Source: Acidocella facilis ATCC 35904
GTDB lineage: Bacteria > Pseudomonadota > Alphaproteobacteria > Acetobacterales > Acetobacteraceae
Direction: 5' to 3'
DNA length: 64,000 nt
NCBI RefSeq assembly: GCF_000687875.1
Contig: NZ_JHYG01000004.1
Span: 186,001 to 250,000 of the forward strand
Shown here: positions 27,888-37,885 of the stretch, in pieces
Layout of the letters: each line of letters starts with the position of its first letter
Position numbering within the stretch: the stretch's first letter is position 1
Program-made: the position numbers and the translations under genes
Notes under the pieces: model-generated
Databases searched by the model: none
Told to the model about the DNA's origin: nothing
What the model saw: only the letters and a program-made list of their open reading frames with translations

Positions 27888-29771
27888 TCAGAACCGCCAG
27901 AGGACGTTGCCGGTGACCTGCGTGTCATTGCCGTCGCTCTTGAAGGCGGTGGTGGCCGCCTCCAGGCTGGCGCTGAAACGCTGGGTGAATGTCGCACTCA
28001 CACCCAGGTTGAACAAGCCCCAGCTGCCCGTCTGGTGCGGGTAGCTGTTGGTCAGCGTCACGCCGGGCACATCGGTGAAGGCGGAGCTGAAGCGCTGGTT
28101 CGGCCCGGCCAGCAGAAACTCAGCCGCCGCCCCGGCATGCGGGGCAAGCGCCACGCCGCCCAGGCTGACGCTGGTCGCAATCGTGCCGCCGGCACTGGCG
28201 ACCAGCTGCTTATAGCTTTGCGAATTCACGCTCTGGGTCAGCAGCGCATCGCCGGTCTCGGTATAATTGCCCAACCCGCTCTGGGTGTAGCCCAGACCGA
28301 ATTCCGGCCCCACCGCGATCGTCGTCGTCGGATGGAATTTCAGCCCCACCGCGCCGCCCGCACTCCAGCTGGTGCCCGAAGGTTTGCCGGTGATGCCGCC
28401 AATCACCCCGTTGCGCTGGGTTTTGTCATTGTCATGGTCCCAGGCGGCATAGAGCTTGGCATAGGCGTCGCCGGAGGTCGCCAGCGCATACAGCCCGACA
28501 TCCACGCCGTTATCCTGCACCGTGCCGCCGCCGCTCACATTCGCATGGGTGTTGTTATAGGCGAGCGAGACGCCGGCGGTGAGATGCTCATTCACCCGCA
28601 TATCCACCCCCAGCGCCGTCACCGCGCTGCGATAATTATAGCCGCTATCAAACCCTTCGGTTTTGCGGGTGCCGAACTGGCCGGTGACGGAGAGGAACAT
28701 CGCCACCTTATGCGCCGGATCGGCGGTGCCGCCATTCACCCCGTTAATGTCATAGGAGGCGCCGCTGGCGCCGTTCTGCAACGCATCCAGCCGCGCATTC
28801 AGCAGCCCCGCGAAACTCTCCGCGGCATTCGCATTCACCCGTGCCGGCACCGTCAGGCTCTCAAAGCCTTGCAGCGAGGCGGCCGCATATTCGGCGATGA
28901 TCTGCTGCGCATGGGTGGTCGGGTGCACATTATCCCAGAACAGATAGCTATTCTGCGTCGCAATGCTGCCGGTGACACAGCTTACCGTGTAAAGGCAGGC
29001 ATTGGTGACATTGCTGAAGCCATACAGCGATGGCTGCGCCACCACCCTATTCAGCAGCGCCTCGGTATTCAGCACGATGATATTCGCCCCCGTGCCCTGA
29101 TGCAGCAGCTGCATCTCGGTCGGCAGCGCCGCATCATGCGCCTGCGAGAACGCATCCCCCAGCGCCACGCCTTGCGCGGTGGTGTTGAAATTCGGCGTCA
29201 GCCCCAGATCCGGCAGGTTGGGCACAATCAGCATCCTGGCGCCGAGATTGATCAGCGCTGTGGTGTCCTGGGTCAGCTGCGTGATCGTCGTGGTCACACC
29301 CTGCGTCACCAGCGCGGTGGCGGCCGCCGGGTTGGCCTGCACCGCCGCCGCATAGGCGAAGTAATTATTCGCCCCGCCCCAGAGTGTGACCACATCATTC
29401 GCCCCGAAACTGCCCCCCGCCGCCGTGAACGAAGCGATCTCGGTGCTGATCCCCGGCAGCGCCGCCGCTTCCAGATTGGTCCCGGCATTGGTGGTGCCGA
29501 TGGTCAGCGCCCCGGTAAACGCCCCGCCATAGGCATAGTCATTGGCCGCGGAAAACCCCAGCCCAGTCAGCCCCGGCAGATACTCCACCCAGACCGGCCC
29601 GTTGGAAAACCGGCCCTGATAATAAGGGGCCGGCGGCAGCCCGGTGAGTTTGTAAAGATTGCCGTCATCCGAAAGGCTGTCGCCAAACACATAGAGATTG
29701 CCCGCCTTCGCCGCCGGCGCCGCCATCACGCTAAGCGCTGCCACACCGGCCAGAAGCCTTGTTTTCCTCAT
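27888..29771 (-). CDS. Autotransporter GDSL lipase/esterase (EstA-like)
   Basis: 627 residues. A signal peptide ends at AAKA, followed directly by the GDSL block LYVFGDSLSDDGN with the catalytic Ser. Block III reads LWGGANNYF with the oxyanion Asn, and the Asp-His pair is in FWDNVHPTTHAQQ. The last ~270 residues are a 12-strand-like autotransporter barrel ending VTGNVLWRF. The esterase domain would be displayed on the cell surface. It lies convergent to nothing; pstB starts about 130 bp past its 3' end in the same direction. Confidence 0.9.
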   Translation of the reverse strand: MRKTRLLAGVAALSVMAAPAAKAGNLYVFGDSLSDDGNLYKLTGLPPAPYYQGRFSNGPVWVEYLPGLTGLGFSAANDYAYGGAFTGALTIGTTNAGTNLEAAALPGISTEIASFTAAGGSFGANDVVTLWGGANNYFAYAAAVQANPAAATALVTQGVTTTITQLTQDTTALINLGARMLIVPNLPDLGLTPNFNTTAQGVALGDAFSQAHDAALPTEMQLLHQGTGANIIVLNTEALLNRVVAQPSLYGFSNVTNACLYTVSCVTGSIATQNSYLFWDNVHPTTHAQQIIAEYAAASLQGFESLTVPARVNANAAESFAGLLNARLDALQNGASGASYDINGVNGGTADPAHKVAMFLSVTGQFGTRKTEGFDSGYNYRSAVTALGVDMRVNEHLTAGVSLAYNNTHANVSGGGTVQDNGVDVGLYALATSGDAYAKLYAAWDHDNDKTQRNGVIGGITGKPSGTSWSAGGAVGLKFHPTTTIAVGPEFGLGYTQSGLGNYTETGDALLTQSVNSQSYKQLVASAGGTIATSVSLGGVALAPHAGAAAEFLLAGPNQRFSSAFTDVPGVTLTNSYPHQTGSWGLFNLGVSATFTQRFSASLEAATTAFKSDGNDTQVTGNVLWRF

Positions 29772-29861
29772 GGTCGTGTCTCCCGTTTTGTCTTACCTTT
29801 GCGCGTCTTATATCACGCAATGGTTAGGCTGGCGACGGAAAAGTGACGTGGAGATGCAATG

Positions 29862-29896
29862 AAAAAAGCCGCCTCCCCGGCAGGGAAGGCGGCTTT
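29862..29896 (-). terminator. Rho-independent terminator of aspS
   Basis: On the minus strand AAAGCCGCCTTCCC and GGGGAGGCGGCTTTTTT form a strong stem with a short loop and terminal T run. It follows the family-A element at the aspS 3' end, giving two hairpins in a row. Confidence 0.8.
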
Positions 29897-29901
29897 AAGA
29901 G

Positions 29902-29946
29902 GTGGGGACTTTTTGGAAAAAGTCCCCACACCCCCAAAAACTTTTA
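29902..29946. repeat. Family-A intergenic element, copy 5 (short form) at the aspS stop
   Basis: Hairpin TGGGGACTTTTT/AAAAAGTCCCCA (29903-29928) followed by CCCCCAAAAACTTTTA. The last TTA (29944-29946) is the aspS stop codon on the minus strand. Confidence 0.8.
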
Positions 29947-31740
29947 GTTTTTCACGACCTTCGGCGGCAGCGCCAGCGCGATGGACAGCTCCTTGAGCCG
30001 GTTCGCTGGGATCGGCGCGGGGGCGCCCATCATCAGATCCTCGCCCTGCTGATTCAGCGGGAAGGCGATCACCTCGCGGATATTCGGCTCATCCGCCAGC
30101 AGCATCACAATCCGGTCAATCCCCGGCGCCGAACCGCCATGCGGCGGCGCGCCATAGCGGAACGCATTCAGCATGCCGCCAAACCGCGCCTCCACCTCTT
30201 CCGGCCCGTACCCGGCAATCTCAAACGCCTTCAGCATGATATCCGGACGATGATTCCGGATCGCGCCCGAGGACAGCTCGATGCCATTGCACACGATATC
30301 ATACTGGAACGCCTTGATCGTCAGCGGGTCCTGGGTCTCCAGCGCCTCCATGCCGCCCTGCGGCATCGAGAACGGGTTGTGCGAGAATACCACCTGCTTC
30401 AGCTCTTCATCATACTCGAACATCGGGAAATCGACGATCCAGCAGAACTTGAACTCACCCGCCTTGATCAGCCCGAGATCATTGCCGAGCTTGGTGCGCA
30501 CGGAACCGGCAAACTTCGCCGCGGCCTCTGCCTTGCCAGCGGCAAAGAACACCGCATCGCCCGCCTTCAGCCCGCACGCCTCGCGGATCGCCTCGGCCCG
30601 CTCCGGTGCCAGGTTCTTGGCAATCGGCCCCTGCGCCCCGGCCTCGTTCCAGGTGATGTAACCCAAGCCCCCAGCGCCCTCGGCGCGCGCCCATTCATTC
30701 AGCTTATCGAAGAAGGAGCGCGGATTGCCGCCCGCACCCGGCGCCGGAATCGCGCGCACGATGCCCCCGCCTTCGACGATCTTCGCGAACAGCCCGAAGG
30801 AGGAGCCACGGAACGCCTCGGTCACATCGGAAATGATGATCGGGTTGCGCAGATCCGGCTTGTCCGAGCCATATTTCAGCATCGACACATCATAGGGGAT
30901 GCGCTCGAAGGGCGGCTTGCCGACATCGCGCCCGGCCGCGAACTCGTCGAACACCCCATGCAGAATGGGCTCGATGGTGTTGAACACGTCTTCCTGGGTG
31001 ACGAAGCTCATCTCGAAATCGAGCTGGTAGAACTCGCCCGGCGAACGGTCCGCCCGGCTCGCCTCGTCACGGAAGCACGGCGCGATCTGGAAATAGCGGT
31101 CGAACCCGGCCACCATCAGCAGCTGCTTGAATTGCTGCGGGGCCTGCGGCAGCGCGTAGAACTTGCCGGGATGGTTGCGCGCCGGCACCAGGAAGTCGCG
31201 CGCACCCTCCGGCGAGGAGGCGGTGAGGATCGGGGTCTGGAACTCGGTGAAGCCGGCCTCGATCATGCGCCGGCGGAAGCTCGAAATCACCCCCGCGCGC
31301 AGCACGATGTTCTTGTGCACCTGCTCGCGGCGCAGATCCAGGAAGCGATATTTCAGCCGCAGCTCGTCCGGGTAATTCTCACCGCCCGCCACCTGCATCG
31401 GCAGCACATCGGCCGGGCCCTGAACCTCCAGGCGCGCCACCCGCAGCTCGATATCGCCGGTCGGCAGCTTCGCATTGGTGGTGCCCTCGGCACGCGCCAC
31501 AACCTCGCCGGTGACGGTGATCACCGACTCGACGCGCGCCGCCTCCGCCGCCGCGAACCCGGCCGAGCCGGCGGGGAACACGCATTGCGTCAGCCCGTAA
31601 TGGTCGCGCAGATCGATGAACAGCAGCCCGCCATGGTCGCGCTTGGCGTGGACCCAGCCGGAAAGCCGGGCGGTTTGGCCGATATTCGCGGCCCGCAGGG
31701 CGGCGCAATTGTGGGTGCGATAGGCGTGAATCTGTTCCAT
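29944..31740 (-). CDS. aspS: Aspartyl-tRNA synthetase
   Basis: 598 residues. The N-terminal OB fold has [19 protein letters not shown]. Catalytic class II motifs include [20 protein letters not shown] (motif 2) and [20 protein letters not shown] (motif 3), with the bacterial insertion domain between. It charges tRNA-Asp; many alphaproteobacterial enzymes also charge tRNA-Asn, and I cannot decide that here. The ATG at 31740 gives the expected start ([15 protein letters not shown]). Divergent from rnd. Confidence 0.96.
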   Translation of the reverse strand: MEQIHAYRTHNCAALRAANIGQTARLSGWVHAKRDHGGLLFIDLRDHYGLTQCVFPAGSAGFAAAEAARVESVITVTGEVVARAEGTTNAKLPTGDIELRVARLEVQGPADVLPMQVAGGENYPDELRLKYRFLDLRREQVHKNIVLRAGVISSFRRRMIEAGFTEFQTPILTASSPEGARDFLVPARNHPGKFYALPQAPQQFKQLLMVAGFDRYFQIAPCFRDEASRADRSPGEFYQLDFEMSFVTQEDVFNTIEPILHGVFDEFAAGRDVGKPPFERIPYDVSMLKYGSDKPDLRNPIIISDVTEAFRGSSFGLFAKIVEGGGIVRAIPAPGAGGNPRSFFDKLNEWARAEGAGGLGYITWNEAGAQGPIAKNLAPERAEAIREACGLKAGDAVFFAAGKAEAAAKFAGSVRTKLGNDLGLIKAGEFKFCWIVDFPMFEYDEELKQVVFSHNPFSMPQGGMEALETQDPLTIKAFQYDIVCNGIELSSGAIRNHRPDIMLKAFEIAGYGPEEVEARFGGMLNAFRYGAPPHGGSAPGIDRIVMLLADEPNIREVIAFPLNQQGEDLMMGAPAPIPANRLKELSIALALPPKVVKN

Positions 31741-31801
31741 GGGGCGCGAAAGAGCCCTTGCCCTGCTTCCTGTCAAGCGGGCGCGGCGCTATGGGAGGGG
31801 C

Positions 31802-32965
31802 ATGAACGAAAACAAGATCGAATTCATCGCCACGTCAGAGGCTTTGGAGGCTTTGTGCGCCCGTCTTGAGACCGAAGCCTTCGTGACGGTCGACACCGAA
31901 TTCATGCGCGAGAAGACCTACTACCCGGAGCTTTGCCTGGTGCAGCTGGGCGGCGCCGGGGATACCGCGGTGGTGGACGCGCAGGCCCCGGGGATGGACC
32001 TCAGCCCCCTGGGCCGGCTGCTGGCGAAAGAGAGTGTGGTCAAGGTCTTCCATGCCTGCCGCCAGGATGTGGAGATTTTCCTGCAGCTCTTCGGCGCCGT
32101 GCCAGTGCCGCTCTTCGATACCCAGGTGGCCGCGATGGTCGCCGGCTTCGGCGATCAGGTCGGCTATGACAGCCTGGTCAATGCCCTGACCGGCGCGCAT
32201 ATCGACAAGGCCCACCGCTTCTCGGACTGGTCGGCCCGCCCGCTCTCGAAATCCCAGATCAATTATGCCGCCGCCGATGTCACCCATCTGCGCGATGTCT
32301 ATGAAAAGCTCAGCGCCAAGCTGGCGGCCGAGGGGCGGCTGGAGTGGGTGGCCGAGGAGATGGCGGTGCTGACGCAGCCCGAGACCTATCGGGTGGATCC
32401 AGAGCGTGCTTGGGAGCGGCTGAAAATCCGCTCCAATAACCGCCGCCAGCTCGGCCTGGCCAAGGCCATTGCGGCGTGGCGCGAGCGCGAGGCGCAGCGC
32501 ATCAACATCCCGCGCGGCCGGCTGTTGAAGGATGAGCAGGTGCCCGAAATCGCCTCGCTGGCGCCGGACGATGCCGAGGCGCTCTCCAAGGCGCGCGGCA
32601 TTTCGGCGGGCTTCGCCAATGGCAAATCCGGTGCCTCGCTGCTGGCCGCGATCAAGGAGGCCAAAGGCTGGCCGGAGTCCGAGCTGCCGAAGGCCGAGCG
32701 CCAGCGCGAGAGCGCGAAAGCCTCCCCGGCGCTGGTGGCGCTGCTGAAAGTGCTGCTGGCGGCGGCGGCGGAGAAGAATAATGTCGCCGCCCGGCTGGTC
32801 GCCGGCAGTGACGATATCGAGGCGCTGGCCCTGGATGAAACCGCCCCCAACCCGGTGCTGGAAGGCTGGCGCCGCGAGATGTTCGGGGAGACGGCGCTGC
32901 GCCTGATCCGCGGCCAGATCGCCCTCTCCACCCAGGGCAAGCGGATCAAGATCGTCGAATTGTGA
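31802..32965 (+). CDS. rnd: Ribonuclease D
   Basis: 387 residues. The DEDD exonuclease motifs are DTEFMREKTYYPELCLVQL (Exo I), HACRQDVEIF (Exo II) and YAAADVTHLRDVYEKL (Exo III). HRDC-type helical domains follow. It trims 3' ends of tRNA and other structured RNAs. The ATG at 31802 is preceded by GGGAGGGG. Its stop overlaps the next gene's GTG start. Confidence 0.94.
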   Translation: MNENKIEFIATSEALEALCARLETEAFVTVDTEFMREKTYYPELCLVQLGGAGDTAVVDAQAPGMDLSPLGRLLAKESVVKVFHACRQDVEIFLQLFGAVPVPLFDTQVAAMVAGFGDQVGYDSLVNALTGAHIDKAHRFSDWSARPLSKSQINYAAADVTHLRDVYEKLSAKLAAEGRLEWVAEEMAVLTQPETYRVDPERAWERLKIRSNNRRQLGLAKAIAAWREREAQRINIPRGRLLKDEQVPEIASLAPDDAEALSKARGISAGFANGKSGASLLAAIKEAKGWPESELPKAERQRESAKASPALVALLKVLLAAAAEKNNVAARLVAGSDDIEALALDETAPNPVLEGWRREMFGETALRLIRGQIALSTQGKRIKIVEL

Positions 32966-33312
32966 GCCGCCTCGCTGGCTTCGACCGGTTTTGCGCCAAG
33001 CTTCCCGGCAGCCGCATGGTGGTGCAGTGGGGCGAGAGCCATGTGCACAAGCTGGGGCCGAAGGTGTTCGCCATCGGCGGCGGCTTTCCGGGTGAGGATG
33101 GCTATGTGTTCAAGGCCACGCCCTTGGCCTTCCAGCTTTTGCGCGAACAGGGCCTGGCCACCCGCGCGCCCTATCTGCGCCGTGGCACCTGGCTGCGGGT
33201 CGAAGGCGGGGTGATGAGCGATGCCGAGCTGTTCAATCACATTGCCCAGTCCCACCGCCTCGTCGCCGCCAGCCTGACCCGCGCCCAGCGTGCCGAACTC
33301 GGCCTTGGCTGA
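32962..33312 (+). CDS. MmcQ/YjbR-family protein
   Basis: 116 residues with the YjbR-like double-wing fold pattern: FCAKLPGS, VVQWGESHVHKLGPKVFAIGG, FKATPLAFQLLREQ, then APYLRRGTWLRV and the C-terminal SHRLVAASLTRAQRAEL. Members are thought to bind DNA but their role is unclear. The start is GTG within the rnd stop, so the two are translationally coupled. Confidence 0.8.
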   Translation: MSRLAGFDRFCAKLPGSRMVVQWGESHVHKLGPKVFAIGGGFPGEDGYVFKATPLAFQLLREQGLATRAPYLRRGTWLRVEGGVMSDAELFNHIAQSHRLVAASLTRAQRAELGLG

Positions 33313-33754
33313 ACTCCGCCCCGCCCGCCTCGGTGAAGGCCAGGCGCTCTATGACATCACCGCCGCCGCGATCAGCGGGTTGGCGGCCGGGCATTATAGC
33401 GAAGCCCAGATTGCAGGCTGGATGGCCGGGCGGGACGCCGCGCAATACGAGGCGGTGATCGCACGCGGCTTCGTGATCATCGAAGACCACGCCCAAGGCT
33501 TCGTCGAAGCCGCACCCGGCGAAATCTTGCGCCTGTTCGTGCGCCCCGAAGCCGCAGGGCAGGGGCTGGGCGCGCGCCTGCTGCAAGCGGGGCTGGCTTT
33601 GGCCGGCCACGGCGAAATCCGCCTCAACGCCACCCTCAACGCTGCTCCGTTCTATGAAAAACACGGGTTTGAGGCACTGGAGCACGCCCTTTACACCCAT
33701 CCGGGCGGTAGCGCGCCGGTCGAAATCGTGAGGATGCGCCTCAGCCGGGGATGA
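33290..33754 (+). CDS. GNAT-family N-acetyltransferase
   Basis: About 154 residues. The acetyl-CoA pyrophosphate loop is LFVRPEAAGQGLGARLLQAGL, and motif B has LNATLNAAPFYEKHGF, both typical of GNAT enzymes. The substrate is unknown. The start is GTG 33290 or TTG 33305; both overlap the end of the YjbR-like gene. The 3' end overlaps convergent lysA by 14 bp. Confidence 0.82.
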   Translation: MPNSALAELRPARLGEGQALYDITAAAISGLAAGHYSEAQIAGWMAGRDAAQYEAVIARGFVIIEDHAQGFVEAAPGEILRLFVRPEAAGQGLGARLLQAGLALAGHGEIRLNATLNAAPFYEKHGFEALEHALYTHPGGSAPVEIVRMRLSRG

Positions 33755-35057
33755 TTTCCTCGGCCCAGAGCGCTTCGATCTCCTGGCGCGGGGTGATCAG
33801 ATGGAAACGCCCGCCATCCACCAGCACGGCGGCGGCGCGGGGGCGGGAATTATAGGCGCTGCTCATCACCGCGCCATAAGCCCCGGCATCCAGCAACGCC
33901 ACGCGCCCGCCTGGCTTGATCTCCGGCAGCAGGCGGTCAGTGGCGAATTGATCCGCACTCTCGCAGATCGGCCCGACCACGTCGGCCGGCATCGTAGCGC
34001 TACGATAAGCGGCCGCGTCCAGCGGCAGGATGCCGTGCCAGGCATCATACATGGCGGGGCGGGCAAGGTCGTTCATCGCCGCGTCCAGCACCAGGAAGCG
34101 CTTGCCGGCCTGTTTTTCCAGGATCACGCTACCCAGCAGCACCCCGGCCGGGCCGACCAGATAGCGCCCCGGCTCCATCATCAGCCGCACCCCTAGCCCC
34201 TGTGTCACCTGCTTCACCGTGGCGGCGAAGGCGTGGGGGGAGAGCCCCGGCTCGTCCTGATAGCCAATGCCCAGGCCACCGCCGATATCGAACACATCCA
34301 CACTTTGCCCGGCCTCGCGCAAGGCGCGGATCATCGCCGCGCCTTTCTCGTAAGCCAGCCGGTAGGGCTCGGTGGAGAGGATCTGGCTGCCGATATGCAT
34401 GGCGATGCCAACCGGCCGCACCCCCGGCAACGCCGCCGCGCGGGCATAGAGGGCCGGAATATCCGCCGCCGCGATGCCGAATTTGTTTTCCGCGAGGCCG
34501 GTGGTGATCTTGGCATGGGTGCCGGCATCCACATCCGGGTTCATCCGCAGCGCGATGCTGGCCACAACCCCGAGCCGGCTGGCGATGGCGGAGATCATCT
34601 CGATCTCCTCGCCGCTTTCGACATTGATTTGACCCACGCCGGCGCCCAGCGCCGTCTCCAGCTCCGCCGCCGACTTGCCGACCCCGGAATAGACCACATT
34701 CCGGGCCGCGATCCCGGCCTTGGTGGCGCGCATGAACTCGCCGATGGAGACCACATCCGCCCCCGCCCCTTGCTCCCGGAACAGGCTGAGCACGGCGAGA
34801 TGGTCATTCGCCTTCACCGCGTAATGGATGTGCATCGGCACGCCCTCGGCCGCGAACGCGTCTCGTAGCGCTGCGAAACGCGCCCGCATGGTGGCGGCGC
34901 CATAGACCCAGCTGGGGGTGCCGAAAGCGTCGGCGATGGCGTTCAGCGGCACGCCTTCCAGGCACAGCCCGTCCTGGGCGTGCATGGTCAGCTGCTTGCG
35001 GGCGGCGAGCAGATCCTCAAGCCGCGGTTCCGGCCCGGTGAAATTCATGTCGGCCAT
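33741..35057 (-). CDS. lysA: Diaminopimelate decarboxylase
   Basis: 438 residues. The PLP lysine lies in HYAVKANDHLAVLS, the phosphate-binding glycines in VFDIGGGLGIGY, and the substrate motifs EPGRYLVGPAGVLLG, CESADQFA and DAGAYGAVMSSAYNSRP are present. It decarboxylates meso-diaminopimelate to lysine. The ATG at 35057 is preceded by AGAGGTCC. It forms the end of argH-lptM-lysA, a conserved alphaproteobacterial order. Confidence 0.96.
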   Translation of the reverse strand: MADMNFTGPEPRLEDLLAARKQLTMHAQDGLCLEGVPLNAIADAFGTPSWVYGAATMRARFAALRDAFAAEGVPMHIHYAVKANDHLAVLSLFREQGAGADVVSIGEFMRATKAGIAARNVVYSGVGKSAAELETALGAGVGQINVESGEEIEMISAIASRLGVVASIALRMNPDVDAGTHAKITTGLAENKFGIAAADIPALYARAAALPGVRPVGIAMHIGSQILSTEPYRLAYEKGAAMIRALREAGQSVDVFDIGGGLGIGYQDEPGLSPHAFAATVKQVTQGLGVRLMMEPGRYLVGPAGVLLGSVILEKQAGKRFLVLDAAMNDLARPAMYDAWHGILPLDAAAYRSATMPADVVGPICESADQFATDRLLPEIKPGGRVALLDAGAYGAVMSSAYNSRPRAAAVLVDGGRFHLITPRQEIEALWAEEIIPG

Positions 35058-35068
35058 GGCGGACCTCT

Positions 35069-35194
35069 TTATTGCGGCGGCGGGTAGCTGTGGGGGTAGG
35101 TGATGTCCTGCGCCGGGCCGGGAGGCACGGGCGCGCCGCGACGGCCGCAGCCGGCCAGGGCCGACATGGCGAGCAGGATGAACACATATTTCAT
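35069..35194 (-). CDS. lptM: LptM-like small lipoprotein
   Basis: 41 residues. The sequence [20 protein letters not shown] has a short hydrophobic leader and a lipobox LAGC, followed by [12 protein letters not shown], which fits the LptM (YifL) pattern CGxKGPLxxP. LptM helps assemble the LptD/LptE lipopolysaccharide translocon. Its ATG overlaps the argH stop (ATGA), and lysA follows 11 bp on. This small gene is commonly missed. Confidence 0.85.
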   Translation of the reverse strand: MKYVFILLAMSALAGCGRRGAPVPPGPAQDITYPHSYPPPQ

Positions 35195-36633
35195 GCCAGT
35201 TTCTCCAGCCAGAGCGCGGCCTGTTTGGCGACATTGGCGGGCGCGGTGCCGCCATAGGAGGTGCGCGAGGCGACGGAGGCCTGCACCGTCAGCACCTCGA
35301 AAATCTCCGCGGTGATGCGGGGCTCGATGGATTGCATGTCCGCCAGACTCAACTCAGGCAAATCGCAGCGCTTCGATTCCGCCAGCCGGACCAGCTGCCC
35401 GGTGACGTGATGCGCATCCCGGAAGGGCATTTTCAGCACCCGCACCAGCCAGTCGGCCAGGTCGGTCGCGGTGGAGAAGCCGGAGCCGGCGAGGGCTTCC
35501 ATGCGGGGCTTGTTGGCTTGCATATCGCGCACCATGCCATCCATCGCCGCCAGGCAAAGCGAGATCGCCGCCACCGCGTCGAACACCGGCTCCTTGTCCT
35601 CCTGCATATCCTTGGCATAGGCCATCGGCAGGCCCTTCATCACCGTCAGCAGCCCGGTCAGGGCGCCGAAGATGCGGCCGGTCTTGGCCTTGGCCAGCTC
35701 GGCGGCGTCCGGGTTGCGCTTCTGCGGCATGATCGAGGAGCCGGTGGTGAAGGCATCCGAGAGTTCGATCAGTCTATAGGGCGAGGAGCACCAGATGATG
35801 ATCTCTTCCGAGAAGCGGGAGAGATGCATCGCGCAGATCGACAAAGCGGAGAGGAATTCCAGCGCGAAATCGCGGTCCGAGACGGAATCCAGCGAATTCG
35901 CCGTCGGCCGGTCGAAGCCCAGAGCAGCGGCGGTGGCGTGGCGGTCGATCGAGAAGGAGGTGCCGGCCAGGGCGGCGGCGCCCAGCGGACATTCATTCAG
36001 CCGGGCGCGGGCATCGCGCAGCCGCGCCGCGTCGCGCGCCAGCATCTCGACATAAGCGAGCAAATGGTGACCAAAGGTAACCGGCTGGGCGGTCTGCAGA
36101 TGGGTGAAGCCGGGCATCACGGTATCCGCATACTCGGCGGCGCGGGTGGCCAAAGCCTGCATCAGCCCATGGATCTGGCCCAGCACGCCATCCATCGCAT
36201 CGCGCACCCAGAGGCGGAAATCGGTCGCCACCTGGTCATTGCGGCTGCGGGCGGTGTGCAGGCGGCGTGCGGCCTCGCCGATGCGCGCGGTTAGCCGGAC
36301 TTCGATATTGGTATGGATATCTTCCAGCTTTTCGGAGAATTCGAACGTCCCGGCTTCGATCTCGGCGCCGATCGCCTCCAGCCCGGCGGCGATGGCGCTC
36401 TGGTCCTGCGCCGTGATAATGCCCTGCTTGGCCAGCATCGCGGCATGGGCCTGGCTGCCGGCAATATCCTGGCGCCAGAGCTTGGCATCGAAGCTGATCG
36501 AGGCATTAATGGCCTGCATCACCTCGGCGGGACCGGCGGCGAAACGCCCGCCCCACTGAAGCTGACCTTTGTTCGGAGTGCTGTCTTTGTCGGTCAAACC
36601 CAAACGCCCTTTACTGTTGCGCCGATCACTCAT
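35191..36633 (-). CDS. argH: Argininosuccinate lyase
   Basis: About 480 residues. It has [57 protein letters not shown] and the fumarase-superfamily signature [12 protein letters not shown]. It cleaves argininosuccinate to arginine and fumarate. The start is uncertain: ATG 36633 is used here, but TTG 36597 lies behind AAAGGGCG and gives the more usual N-terminus. Either start overlaps or touches the divergent thioredoxin-like gene. Confidence 0.92.
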   Translation of the reverse strand: MSDRRNSKGRLGLTDKDSTPNKGQLQWGGRFAAGPAEVMQAINASISFDAKLWRQDIAGSQAHAAMLAKQGIITAQDQSAIAAGLEAIGAEIEAGTFEFSEKLEDIHTNIEVRLTARIGEAARRLHTARSRNDQVATDFRLWVRDAMDGVLGQIHGLMQALATRAAEYADTVMPGFTHLQTAQPVTFGHHLLAYVEMLARDAARLRDARARLNECPLGAAALAGTSFSIDRHATAAALGFDRPTANSLDSVSDRDFALEFLSALSICAMHLSRFSEEIIIWCSSPYRLIELSDAFTTGSSIMPQKRNPDAAELAKAKTGRIFGALTGLLTVMKGLPMAYAKDMQEDKEPVFDAVAAISLCLAAMDGMVRDMQANKPRMEALAGSGFSTATDLADWLVRVLKMPFRDAHHVTGQLVRLAESKRCDLPELSLADMQSIEPRITAEIFEVLTVQASVASRTSYGGTAPANVAKQAALWLEKLA

Positions 36634-37204
36634 CGCCGCTGGCCCTGCCTTAGCCCTGGGCGCGGCCTGGGGCAATCGCGCAATGGCGCAAACCGCCGGC
36701 GCGGATATGCCGGATGCGGCGCTGGGCTGGACGCGCTTCGCGCCGGTGGCCCCGCCGGCGCTGAAATTCCAGGACGACAAGGGCAAGAGCCTGAGCCTGG
36801 CGGATTTCAAGGGGCATGTGCTGCTGGTCAATCTCTGGGCGACCTGGTGCGGCCCCTGCAAGGCGGAACTGCCGACCTTCGCGGCGCTGGCGCCGAAGCT
36901 GGCGAAATTTGGCGGCTTGATTCTGCCGATCTCGATCGATGTGGATGGCCTGCCGGCGGTGCAGGCTTATTTTGCCCTGCACGGCATCCGCAATTTGCCG
37001 ATGCTGGTCAATCCCGATGGGGATGATCTGGATTTGATGAATACGGACGGGATTCCCGTGACTTTGGTGATCAATCCGGCGGGCAAGGCAGTGGCAAGGC
37101 TGGATGGCGGCGCGGACTGGAACACCAAGGATGTGCTCGACTTCCTGCAGGATCTGGCGCGTTCTGGAAAGCCGGACGAAAGACAGGGGGTCACTCAGGC
37201 CTGA
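36587..37204 (+). CDS. TlpA-like periplasmic thioredoxin
   Basis: About 205 residues. The N-terminus has an [16 protein letters not shown] twin-arginine-like signal peptide ending RAMA. The thioredoxin core has [20 protein letters not shown] with the WCxPC active site, and cis-Pro region [16 protein letters not shown]. It probably reduces periplasmic disulfides, for example in cytochrome c or oxidase assembly. No ATG is available before the active domain; TTG 36587 with GGAG upstream, GTG 36578 or TTG 36569 could be used. The coding region begins inside the argH 5' end on the other strand. Confidence 0.85.
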   Translation: MSVKPKRPLLLRRSLIAAGPALALGAAWGNRAMAQTAGADMPDAALGWTRFAPVAPPALKFQDDKGKSLSLADFKGHVLLVNLWATWCGPCKAELPTFAALAPKLAKFGGLILPISIDVDGLPAVQAYFALHGIRNLPMLVNPDGDDLDLMNTDGIPVTLVINPAGKAVARLDGGADWNTKDVLDFLQDLARSGKPDERQGVTQA

Positions 37205-37256
37205 AATGCCACGGTTCTGGCCGCTTGCGGTGTGCCCTGCGAAAGGGCGCGCCGCC

Positions 37257-37784
37257 TTATATGTCCTGGTTCAAGAGCGCCTCAGGCAGTTCCCATTCCT
37301 CAGGCTTTGAGTCGGGATGGTACCAGCGATATTTGTGGATGGTCCATAACAGTAGCCCGCACAATCCCAGCGCAACGCATAATGGAATGACGGCCGTCAA
37401 ATACCATGAAAAAATATCCTGGTTGGGGGCGCATACAAGCTCGAAGACATTCCATAGCAGCAGTAAAAGCGTGAAAAGCGAGGATATAAAAGCCAGCCGG
37501 CGGAAGCGGCGGACCCATTTTATGGTTTTATAGACATAGATTTTTCGGACAAATGTTACGCCGAACGCCGCCAGGATGACCGCGATAATAACCGGACCGA
37601 TGGGCAAACCATTTGGCATGAAAACGTTCAGCCAATCGTCGCCAAACCAATGATGTAATATATCAGTAATCAGTATGGTTGGGGCGATAAACAAACCGCC
37701 CCCCAGCCCGGCACTGCAGAAATTTATCGCCCGTGGGGGCGGGAGATAAGGCCGCATTCCATCGTCTTGGCTTGTCGCGCTCAT
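37257..37784 (-). CDS. Four-helix membrane protein, immunity-like copy B
   Basis: 175 residues with four hydrophobic segments (about residues 22-44, 62-80, 98-118 and 128-150) and basic KWVRRFRR between helices 2 and 3. I do not recognise the family. It is about 83% identical by eye to the protein encoded at 39205-39729, including the ends DDGMRPYLPP and YHPDSKPEEWELPEA. The shared identity extends about 45 bp upstream of the start codon. It sits downstream of the toxin-like gene. Its position and membrane topology suggest an immunity protein against a membrane-acting toxin; this is inference. Confidence 0.6.
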   Translation of the reverse strand: MSATSQDDGMRPYLPPPRAINFCSAGLGGGLFIAPTILITDILHHWFGDDWLNVFMPNGLPIGPVIIAVILAAFGVTFVRKIYVYKTIKWVRRFRRLAFISSLFTLLLLLWNVFELVCAPNQDIFSWYLTAVIPLCVALGLCGLLLWTIHKYRWYHPDSKPEEWELPEALLNQDI

Positions 37785-37885
37785 TGCTTTTGTCGCCGTT
37801 CTTTATGTCCTGGAGTCAGGAGACAGCATAATGGTGGAATCGATACCAGCTCTCTTCGCGGCTGCATATCTGTGTAGCGGACCCG

